A stretch of DNA of 16,691 nucleotides from the NCBI GenBank assembly GCA_002378005.1, contig DFQY01000035.1:3251-19941 (forward strand). Reading direction: 5' to 3'. The notes below the pieces were generated by a model. The model saw only the letters and a list, made by a program, of their open reading frames with translations, ran no database searches and had not been told where the DNA came from. Made by a program: the position numbers and the translations under genes. Every line of letters begins with the position of its first letter. Within the stretch, counting starts at the first letter, position 1. Positions 5,459 to 12,135 of this stretch are shown here, piece by piece. Origin of the DNA: Flavobacteriales bacterium UBA3477. GTDB lineage: Bacteria; Bacteroidota; Bacteroidia; Flavobacteriales; Schleiferiaceae.

Positions 5459-7882
5459 ATGAAGAGCGCGCTGAAAATATTGGCTTACCTCGCGCTCATG
5501 CTCTTCCTTGCCTTAGCAGGGGGTGCCGGATATCTGTATTCGAATCAAGATAAAATCATTGCAGGCGGAGTTGAAAAGATCAACACTCAGCTGAAGACTC
5601 CCGTCTCTGTCAGCACCATCGATCTCGATCTATTTTCGGGTTTTCCGCGCGTACGCATCGTCTTGCACGATGTGCTTATCGAGGATCCTTTTGGAGGTGA
5701 AGCTCCATTGATCCGCTCGGCCGAAGTTGGGCTTGGCATGAATGTGATAGGCGTAATTCAAGGGGATTATACCATAGAGGAATTGGCCATCAGCTCCGGT
5801 GAAGTGCATTTGCGTCACGATAAGAAACGTGGAGATAATTGGGACCTGTTGACAAACACCGATACTGCATCCACAGAATTGAATCTACAGCATGTGGAAG
5901 CTAAGAATGTGCAATTGACTTACGACGACTACGAGGAGGATTCCTACTACGAGGCCTTTGTAGCATCTGTATCTGCCTCTGGGAGTATTGGGGATGCAAT
6001 AATCTTTAATCTTCAAGCCGACCTCGATCACACCTATGTAACCATCGATCAAAGCAAATTTTTAGTCGATGCCCCACTCAAAGGATCGGCAAATGTTCTT
6101 TTCAGTGATGACCAATGGCGGATTGAGACTGAAAGCCTCAAACTGCATACCTTCCCGGTTTCCCTGCTCCTCGACCAAGATGGAGGGCGCATCAGTGGTG
6201 CCCAAATGGACATTCCTGCTGCCCTAGTCTATGCCCCCTTGTTCGAGCTGCCAGAAGAAGTAGATATCAAAGCCTTACGCGCCTCATGGACTTGGCAAGG
6301 CACCTATGAAGATTGGAGCGTAGATTTTTCTACGGACGGCTCTTCCATGGTGTATAATGGAATCGCCGTCCCATCGGTATCCTGCAAAGGACATTGGCAA
6401 TGGGGGGCCTTGCCGGAATTACAAATAGGCACCCTCAACGTCAAGACAAAGACTGGTGAAATAAGCGGATCACTCTCCATTTCGGGATCGAGACCGCAGC
6501 TCATCACCGAGCTTCGTGGTGGATCAAACCTCAGCGAGCTCTTTGATTTTGTCGAAACTGATATTTTGGTGGATCCAATGGGGTTTTGGCAGGGGCAAGA
6601 TCTCGTAATTAAGCAAGCGTTCCGCTCTTGGGACGATCTAACCCCGTACGGCAACCCACTCTTCGAAGGCAAGATTCAGCTGACCGAAGGCTCCTTTGGA
6701 TTAGCACAGAGTAATATCGTATTCGACAAAGTCGAGGCTGAGCTCAGTGCTGATGGACGTCATGTTGCGGTCGAACGCTGTTTCTTGAAAAGCGAGGAAA
6801 ATACTGCCGTTGTTCAAGGGATGATTTACCATGCGCTCGAACCGAACGGTTACCCGATGGTGGAGTTACGCTTGGAAAGCCCGACTATTGATATTGATCC
6901 ACTACTGTTTTGGGAATTTGAGGATTCCCCGGAGGATGCAGATGAAGAAACGACCTTTGATTACAGTGTAGGGCTGTTCATAGACCATGTCAATCTTGGA
7001 GATTTTAACGGTACGAACTTGCGCGGGAAAGTGTTCAACCGTGGGGCCATGATGTTGGGTAATGATATGCGTATTGAAGGTTGTGATGGTACCCTAGCAG
7101 GGAATTGGACCCTAAGCGAAATAGGCACAGATAATGTGTTTAAAGCAAATGCGAAGGTCGATGGCATACAGCTTGATCAATTGCTGGCCAGCTTCAACAG
7201 CTTTGATATTGAAGACCTCGACGCCTCCAACCTCCTTGGTGAAGCGAATGCAGAAGCCACTATTTCCCTGACCTTCGACGAGGAATGGGAACAAATTGCC
7301 AGCAAAACATTGGTCGAAGGGCGCGGAGAAATACGCAATGGTACCCTGCAGAACTATGCACCTTTGCAAGAGCTCAGTGCCTTCATAGATCAGGGCGAGC
7401 TCCAACGCATCAATTTCCCTTATTTGAACTCTGAATTCCGAGTACACGGCGATACGCTACAATTGCCTGAGACCAAAGTGGAGAACAGCGCCCTGAATTT
7501 ATGGGTCAACGGATGGCAGAATCTTGAAACGGATGATATCCGTTACAGCGTTCGACTGGGACTAAAGGATTTAGCACTCAGAGGAAAAAATTCCAACCGT
7601 GATTTGGGGAATTGGATCGCAGAAGCGGAAAACGAAAACCAGCCCTATATCCGATTGATTGTCGGTTGTAACCTCGACGATGTCTGCATCAGCTTAGACA
7701 AAGCAAGAATTTCACAAAGTTTCAAGGAGACCTTGAAGCAGGAGAAGCAAGACTTGTTGCACATTTTCAAGCCCACTCCGAAGGATGAGAAGAAACCGTT
7801 CCAAGAAACCCCATCTTCAGGAACATTTGATTTGGTCTGGCCGGAAGATAGCCTTAGCGTATCGCCAATAATGCGTTTCTAA
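5459..7882 (+). CDS. AsmA-like family protein, inner-membrane anchored
   Basis: A large protein (807 residues) with one N-terminal membrane segment (about 5-27, LAYLALMLFLALAGGAGYLY) and a long periplasmic body. The body begins with the AsmA-type sequence INTQLKTPVSVSTIDLDLFSGFPRVRIVLHD split over residues ~42-70: a strand-rich region following VxVxxxDLxLFxxFPxV. Repeated short beta-strands fill the rest, including the late AsmA C-terminal region (about 560-740, with VEGRGEIRNGTLQNYAPLQEL). AsmA/TamB/YhdP proteins form beta-groove structures thought to move phospholipids between the membranes or to influence outer-membrane assembly. For Bacteroidota members this is inference. It starts 5 bp after the pseudouridine synthase stop and is probably co-transcribed. 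Its TAA overlaps the stop of the convergent aminopeptidase gene, with no terminator between them. Confidence 0.85.
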   Translation: MKSALKILAYLALMLFLALAGGAGYLYSNQDKIIAGGVEKINTQLKTPVSVSTIDLDLFSGFPRVRIVLHDVLIEDPFGGEAPLIRSAEVGLGMNVIGVIQGDYTIEELAISSGEVHLRHDKKRGDNWDLLTNTDTASTELNLQHVEAKNVQLTYDDYEEDSYYEAFVASVSASGSIGDAIIFNLQADLDHTYVTIDQSKFLVDAPLKGSANVLFSDDQWRIETESLKLHTFPVSLLLDQDGGRISGAQMDIPAALVYAPLFELPEEVDIKALRASWTWQGTYEDWSVDFSTDGSSMVYNGIAVPSVSCKGHWQWGALPELQIGTLNVKTKTGEISGSLSISGSRPQLITELRGGSNLSELFDFVETDILVDPMGFWQGQDLVIKQAFRSWDDLTPYGNPLFEGKIQLTEGSFGLAQSNIVFDKVEAELSADGRHVAVERCFLKSEENTAVVQGMIYHALEPNGYPMVELRLESPTIDIDPLLFWEFEDSPEDADEETTFDYSVGLFIDHVNLGDFNGTNLRGKVFNRGAMMLGNDMRIEGCDGTLAGNWTLSEIGTDNVFKANAKVDGIQLDQLLASFNSFDIEDLDASNLLGEANAEATISLTFDEEWEQIASKTLVEGRGEIRNGTLQNYAPLQELSAFIDQGELQRINFPYLNSEFRVHGDTLQLPETKVENSALNLWVNGWQNLETDDIRYSVRLGLKDLALRGKNSNRDLGNWIAEAENENQPYIRLIVGCNLDDVCISLDKARISQSFKETLKQEKQDLLHIFKPTPKDEKKPFQETPSSGTFDLVWPEDSLSVSPIMRF

Positions 7883-9840
7883 AGTCCTTGCTCGTGTTCC
7901 GCAAAGAGCTGGTCCAACGTTTGCTGTGATAACGGATGGTACGACGGGCGTGCCTTAGCATAGATCTCTTTCGCCCAAACCTGGCGTTTTTCATCGCCCT
8001 CAAGCATGCTCGCATACATCGGAACAATAAACTTGCGACGGCCCACAGTGGTCAAGAAAGACTCCACCTTCTCTTCGTACACCTTAGGGTCAAAACCTTC
8101 AAAATCTGTTTTCAAGATGGCCGTATACCACGCTGCCACAATCTCTGGGTTTGGACTTCCTGTAAATCCATAATTCGCATCAGCCAATCTATAATGGCCC
8201 ACGGTAGCACCACCGGCTTCCAATGCTCTGATATAGCGCAACCATTCATGGGTAGTCCATCGAATAGTCACATCTTGTTCGAGGTAGACCATGGACTTCG
8301 CATCTGGATCTTCGGGGCTCACCCCAAGCAACATCTTCACTGCCTCATCCACGATGTAGAATCTGTTCGAGGCCGGGAACGGACAGTTCGCAGGTAATCC
8401 CTTGCCATACACCCATTCTTCCACGCCCACGGCATTCCACTCTTCCTGGGTCATTAACCCCGCCAATTCCTGCAGGAACTCTTCTGTAACACGCGTTTTA
8501 AACTTGTACTTGTCGAAATACCTTTTCAAGAAAGCATCCCAACGCTCGCGACCGACCGTTTGCTCACAGAGTTTCAAGAAATGGAACCCTTTATCGTATG
8601 CAATGGCCGTCACTGCATCGTCCGGATTACGTCCTTCTAGATTTTGTTTCAACCTCGTCGCATCAGGATCCTCCTCTAACATCACGGCCAGCTCGCGTTG
8701 CAAATCATCGTAACTCAATGCTTCCAACATATCAGCAAAGTCAGGCCCATAAACAGCGTCCATAATGCGCATTTCGAAATACACCGTGAACCCTTCATTG
8801 AGCCAGAAGTCGTTCCAAGTCGCATTGGTTACCAAATTACCGCTCCAGCTGTGCGCCAACTCATGGGCAATCAAGCTCGTCAAGCTCATATCTCCCACAA
8901 TCACGGTGGGCGTCAAGAACGTCAAACGTGGATTCTCCATCCCGCCAAAGGGGAACGACGGAGGCAGTACTAGCATATCGTAGCGTCCCCAGTAATACGG
9001 ACCATAGAGGTACTCCGCACGTGAAATCATATCTTCAGTTTGGCTGAACTCAAAAGCGGCATTGCGCACCATCTCTGGCTCCGCATATACTCCTGAACGC
9101 TCGCCGAGTTCTATGAAGGCCAAATCACCCGAACCCAACGCTAAAAGGTAGCTCGGTATAGGCTGTAGCATTGAAAACTCATACACGCCATCTTCAGATT
9201 TCCGTGTGGGATTCGACGCGCTCATCAGTGCCAACATGCCCTTTGGCACCGTGACCTTTGCATCGTAGGTAAATCTAACCCCTGGGCGGTCCTGACACGG
9301 CACCCAAGTACGGGCCAAAATAGCTTGACTTTGGGTAAATAAGAACGGCATGCGCTTTCCTTGGGTCAGCTCCGCCGGGTACCACTGTAGCGCTTCGGAT
9401 TCAGCCGAAGTCTCATAGGTAATGGCTACCTCTTTAGAATCTGGGCCTAAATCGTACACCACAAGTGCAGAACCCAAGAGCTCGTCGTCATATTCCAAAT
9501 CCCAAACAGGCTCCTGACCGTCGAGGGTAACCTTCGAAATATTAAGGTCCTTAATATCAAAAATGACTTCACTCCCGTGCTGTTCATCTAGGGTCCAAGT
9601 CGCTGTGGCTGTGATCACCTCACGCTCAAAATCAACCACCGCATCCCAGTTCAAATGCACCACCTTTGACTCCTCCTCTGAGTAGCTATGAGGATCATCA
9701 AACAAGTCAGCACGCACGCTGGTATCTCCGTAAAAAATAGTCTCAGCTACTGGCGCCGGAGCTTCTGTGGTGCTTTGACAATTCGTCAACGCGCCTACGG
9801 CGAAAACTGAAGCAACGAGGAGGGTGAAATTTCGATTCAT
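7879..9840 (-). CDS. M1 family zinc aminopeptidase, LTA4-hydrolase-like, predicted lipoprotein
   Basis: This zinc metallopeptidase (653 residues) removes N-terminal amino acids from peptides. The exopeptidase motif FGGMENP is at 298-304. The zinc site is HELAH (326-330), with the third ligand Glu349 in WLNEGFT; Glu327 is the general base. Tyr415 in AIAYDKGF matches the catalytic Tyr of leukotriene-A4-hydrolase-type enzymes. A C-terminal helical domain of that subgroup follows. The N-terminus (MNRNFTLLVASVFAVGALTNC) is a signal peptide with Cys21 in a lipobox-like position, suggesting a periplasmic or outer-membrane lipoprotein; Asn at -1 is unusual. The ATG at 9840 is chosen because the signal peptide begins there; the longer frame to 10107 runs antisense through the holin-like gene. 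Its TAG overlaps the AsmA-like stop. It likely serves nutrient peptide digestion. Confidence 0.93.
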   Translation of the reverse strand: MNRNFTLLVASVFAVGALTNCQSTTEAPAPVAETIFYGDTSVRADLFDDPHSYSEEESKVVHLNWDAVVDFEREVITATATWTLDEQHGSEVIFDIKDLNISKVTLDGQEPVWDLEYDDELLGSALVVYDLGPDSKEVAITYETSAESEALQWYPAELTQGKRMPFLFTQSQAILARTWVPCQDRPGVRFTYDAKVTVPKGMLALMSASNPTRKSEDGVYEFSMLQPIPSYLLALGSGDLAFIELGERSGVYAEPEMVRNAAFEFSQTEDMISRAEYLYGPYYWGRYDMLVLPPSFPFGGMENPRLTFLTPTVIVGDMSLTSLIAHELAHSWSGNLVTNATWNDFWLNEGFTVYFEMRIMDAVYGPDFADMLEALSYDDLQRELAVMLEEDPDATRLKQNLEGRNPDDAVTAIAYDKGFHFLKLCEQTVGRERWDAFLKRYFDKYKFKTRVTEEFLQELAGLMTQEEWNAVGVEEWVYGKGLPANCPFPASNRFYIVDEAVKMLLGVSPEDPDAKSMVYLEQDVTIRWTTHEWLRYIRALEAGGATVGHYRLADANYGFTGSPNPEIVAAWYTAILKTDFEGFDPKVYEEKVESFLTTVGRRKFIVPMYASMLEGDEKRQVWAKEIYAKARPSYHPLSQQTLDQLFAEHEQGL

Positions 9841-9874
9841 AATGTGTACTTTTCGAGCAGTGAATATACCGCAC

Positions 9875-10228
9875 ATGAGACAAAAACCCGGCCTTCTTTC
9901 CCGACTAGTTGTGAGTTCCTTGGCCGTTTTCGTGGCCGGTTGTTTGCTGCCCGGCGTCACCATCGATTCCTTCACTACGGCCATAGGCGTGGCCGTCGTA
10001 CTTGGAATCCTAAACGCTACCCTAAAACCATTACTGATCATCATCACCATCCCGCTGACCTTCCTTTCTTTGGGATTGTTCCTTTTGATCATCAACGCTA
10101 TCATCATCGGCGTCGCGGATCAATGGGTCGACGGCATGCACGTAAGCAGTACTTGGACCGCAATCCTGTTCAGCTTTTTGATCTCAACGATCAGTTCCTG
10201 GATGTATAAATGGGGAGAAGGGCGCTAA
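9875..10228 (+). CDS. Phage-holin-like four-helix membrane protein (PF04020 type)
   Basis: A 117-residue, very hydrophobic protein with about four membrane segments: near 10-25 (RLVVSSLAVFVAGCLL), 33-50 (TAIGVAVVLGILNATLKP), 52-75 (LIIITIPLTFLSLGLFLLI) and 92-110. The ALKP-like NATLKPLL with the TIPLTFLSLGLFLL run and the DQWVDGMHV loop are typical of the 'phage holin family / 4 TMS' proteins widespread in non-phage chromosomes. Despite the name, no lysis genes or phage genes are nearby, so a host membrane role of unknown nature is more likely. ATG at 9875 is chosen because the family begins close before the first helix; an alternative ATG at 9842 adds 11 residues. The gene diverges from the aminopeptidase over only 34 bp, and its TAA overlaps the murI TAG on the other strand. 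Confidence 0.82.
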   Translation: MRQKPGLLSRLVVSSLAVFVAGCLLPGVTIDSFTTAIGVAVVLGILNATLKPLLIIITIPLTFLSLGLFLLIINAIIIGVADQWVDGMHVSSTWTAILFSFLISTISSWMYKWGEGR

Positions 10229-11010
10229 TCCAGCACCTTCGTATTCCATTGGGCTTTGATCCCGAATGTTTTAGTGGCCAATTCCATAAAGCTCGGCGTC
10301 TTATCGCTTAAATAGAACGTCGTCTCCACATCAGCAGCAGCCGAGGTAGACCCGCATTCCACAGCCACGGCTTCTGCCACAAGCGCAGGGGCATCTATCC
10401 AATCCACACCTTCCAACAACGTCGCCGCCGCCTCTTCCAACAACGGATAATGCGTACAACCCGGCACCAAGGCCTGCACCCCGTCCAATACGTTGTCGTC
10501 CAAATAATGTTTCAATACTTGAGTTTCAATACCCGTGCCCAAAAAGCCGTCTTCAATCAATGGTACCAACAATGGAGTAGCCAACGCACACAACTCTACC
10601 GATGGATTTAGCGCGGCCAATTTCGTTGGGTAGGCACCACTCCTCACTGTAGCACGCGTCCCCAACAACCCCACCTTCTCATGCGATCCGGATGCGAGCG
10701 CCGATACGACCGGATCGATGACATTGATGAACACCAGCCCCGGGAACTCCGCCTCAAGCACCTTCCCCGCCGCGGCGCTCGCACTATTACAAGCAATAAC
10801 GATCAGGTCACAACCTTCCGAAGCTAGAAAGGACACTATTTTGGTGCTGTAGGAGATGATGGCAGCATCGCTCTTGTCCCCATAGGGCAAGTGGAGCGTA
10901 TCGCCATAATAGATCTTCGGCACGCCAGGCAAGCGCTGTTCGAGGGCTTGGAGTACGGTCAACCCGCCCAAACCACTATCAAACAATCCTATTTTTTGAA
11001 TGCCTTTCAT
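10225..11010 (-). CDS. murI: Glutamate racemase
   Basis: This 261-residue enzyme interconverts L- and D-glutamate without a cofactor, supplying D-Glu for the peptidoglycan stem peptide in the cytoplasm. The two catalytic cysteines are visible: Cys74 in VIACNSAS and Cys185 in GCTHYP. The general acid/base helpers and substrate loop are FDSGLGG (Asp11) and LPYGDKS. Length and motif order match the Asp/Glu racemase family. ATG at 11010 is chosen since KIGLFDSGLGG follows directly; the extension to 11019 starts at TTG and adds only three residues. It lies downstream of the envelope operon on the same strand but behind a strong terminator, with about 25 bp between hairpin and ATG. Expression therefore needs read-through or a promoter within or close to the hairpin. 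Its stop overlaps the convergent holin-like gene by four bases. Confidence 0.96.
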   Translation of the reverse strand: MKGIQKIGLFDSGLGGLTVLQALEQRLPGVPKIYYGDTLHLPYGDKSDAAIISYSTKIVSFLASEGCDLIVIACNSASAAAGKVLEAEFPGLVFINVIDPVVSALASGSHEKVGLLGTRATVRSGAYPTKLAALNPSVELCALATPLLVPLIEDGFLGTGIETQVLKHYLDDNVLDGVQALVPGCTHYPLLEEAAATLLEGVDWIDAPALVAEAVAVECGSTSAAADVETTFYLSDKTPSFMELATKTFGIKAQWNTKVLD

Positions 11011-11029
11011 CGGAGCCAAAATACGACAT

Positions 11030-11062
11030 AAAAAAACCCCTACGGCTTATTGCTGTAGGGGT
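11030..11062 (-). terminator. Intrinsic terminator at the end of the nadK-porG-uppS-bamA-ompH-ompH operon
   Basis: Arms 11036-11046 and 11052-11062 make an 11-bp stem (one G-T pair) with a TTATT loop. On the minus strand seven T follow. It begins about 25 bp after the last ompH stop codon and lies just before murI. Confidence 0.92.
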
Positions 11063-11086
11063 CCTAAGATTTAATCGCGATGGGAA

Positions 11087-11596
11087 TTATTTGATGCCCA
11101 ACTCTGCTTTAACCAATGGCATTACATCGTCACCACCGTCCAAGTAGATCACGATTGCCTTTGATGGAGAAGCATCCAAGATGTACGCGAAGCCATTATC
11201 TTCTGCCACCTTGTTTACCGCGTTTTGAGCCTTCTCAATAATTGGAAGCATCAAATCCATTTGCTTGCGCTGCAAATCTTGCTGAGCGCTCTGGTTGAAC
11301 GCCATCATGCGTTGCTCCATTGCTTGCAACTCCTCACCTTCCTTTTGAAGACGTAACTGTGTCCAAGTACCTTGGTTTGCCTGTGCGTTCTGCAATTTAG
11401 TCGTGTACTCTTGCTGCATTTCAGTAAGATCACCTTCCAACTGCTCTGCGTACTTCTGAATCTCAGCTTCTGCGGTGCTTGTCTCAGGCATAATAGCCAA
11501 CAACTCATCTACATTGATGTGACCTACTTTTTGCTGCGCCGTAGCGGTTCCAGCAAGGCCGAGAGTCAAGGCAAGTGCGAGTATTACTCTTTTCAT
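11087..11596 (-). CDS. OmpH/Skp-family periplasmic chaperone (second of tandem pair)
   Basis: A 169-residue secreted protein. A signal peptide (MKRVILALALTLGLAGTATA, cleavage before QQ) leads to the family's first strand, KVGHINVDELLAIMPE. A long charged and Gln-rich coiled coil follows (about residues 40-125), then the return strand and helix NAVNKVAEDNGFAYILDAS. This is the jellyfish architecture of Skp, whose trimers hold unfolded outer-membrane proteins in the periplasm and pass them to BamA. The gene follows its paralogue by 10 bp and bamA lies two genes upstream, which supports that role. The region before the ATG is A-rich rather than a Shine-Dalgarno site, as is common in Bacteroidota. 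The operon terminator follows. The protein is more complete at the C-terminus (AIVIYLDGGDDVM) than its partner. Confidence 0.93.
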   Translation of the reverse strand: MKRVILALALTLGLAGTATAQQKVGHINVDELLAIMPETSTAEAEIQKYAEQLEGDLTEMQQEYTTKLQNAQANQGTWTQLRLQKEGEELQAMEQRMMAFNQSAQQDLQRKQMDLMLPIIEKAQNAVNKVAEDNGFAYILDASPSKAIVIYLDGGDDVMPLVKAELGIK

Positions 11597-11606
11597 TGTT
11601 TTTAAT

Positions 11607-12116
11607 TTATCGCTTTAAACTATTTAAAACTTCGTCACTGTAGTCTTTCTCCTTATCGACGAAGAGAACACCACTGTCCGCGCTTTTGTCCAAAATTAGG
11701 TCTAATTTCCTTTTGGTCGCTAATGCCTGGACGGCTCCGAAGACTTTATCCTGAATAGGTTGGACAAGCTGGGCACGCTTGGTAAAAAGCTCGCCTTCCG
11801 GTCCGAAATATTTTTGCTGCAGGGCGATGACCTCTGCCTCTTTGTCTTGAATGGCTTTTTCACGTTGGGCCAATTTATCTGGCGACAACAAAATGCGCTC
11901 TGCCGCGAGCGCATCCTTCAAACTTTGCAATTCACTTTGAAGCGCACTCACCTCCCCTGCCCATTGCTCACTGAGCTTATTGAGCTGGCTTTTGGCCTGC
12001 TCGTATTCAGGCATGTTGGCGAGAATGTATTCCGTATCCACGACACCATAGCGCTGTGCCATAGTAGGCAAGCTCATAAGGGCGGCGATAATGATATGGA
12101 AAAGTCGAAGCTTCAT
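11607..12116 (-). CDS. OmpH/Skp-family periplasmic chaperone (first of tandem pair)
   Basis: Also 169 residues, with a signal peptide (MKLRLFHIIIAALMSLPTMA, cleavage near AQ) and the family opening RYGVVDTEYILANMPEYEQA. A long coiled coil (about 40-125, with EVSALQSELQSLKDAL and KAIQDKEAEVIALQ) precedes the closing KRKLDLILDKSADSGVLF. The role is inferred to be a holdase for outer-membrane proteins delivered to BamA, which is encoded 19 bp upstream. The ATG at 12116 is chosen because the signal peptide starts there; the longer frame to 12218 overlaps the end of bamA and adds no recognisable sequence. The two chaperones share fold and length but differ clearly in sequence, so this is an old duplication and not a recent copy. 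Confidence 0.92.
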   Translation of the reverse strand: MKLRLFHIIIAALMSLPTMAQRYGVVDTEYILANMPEYEQAKSQLNKLSEQWAGEVSALQSELQSLKDALAAERILLSPDKLAQREKAIQDKEAEVIALQQKYFGPEGELFTKRAQLVQPIQDKVFGAVQALATKRKLDLILDKSADSGVLFVDKEKDYSDEVLNSLKR

Positions 12117-12135
12117 TGCAGTGAAGGTAGTTGAA

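Noticed and set aside
9841..10107. N-terminal extension of the aminopeptidase frame
   Set aside because: It would replace the clear lipoprotein signal peptide at 9840 and runs antisense through the holin-like gene.
9844..10209. Out-of-frame 121-codon plus-strand reading frame inside the holin-like gene
   Set aside because: Arg/His-rich, low-complexity translation with no domain; the membrane-protein frame is far more plausible.
9875..10228. Holin-like gene as a sign of a prophage
   Set aside because: No endolysin, integrase, terminase or structural genes are nearby, and PF04020-type proteins are common in normal chromosomes.
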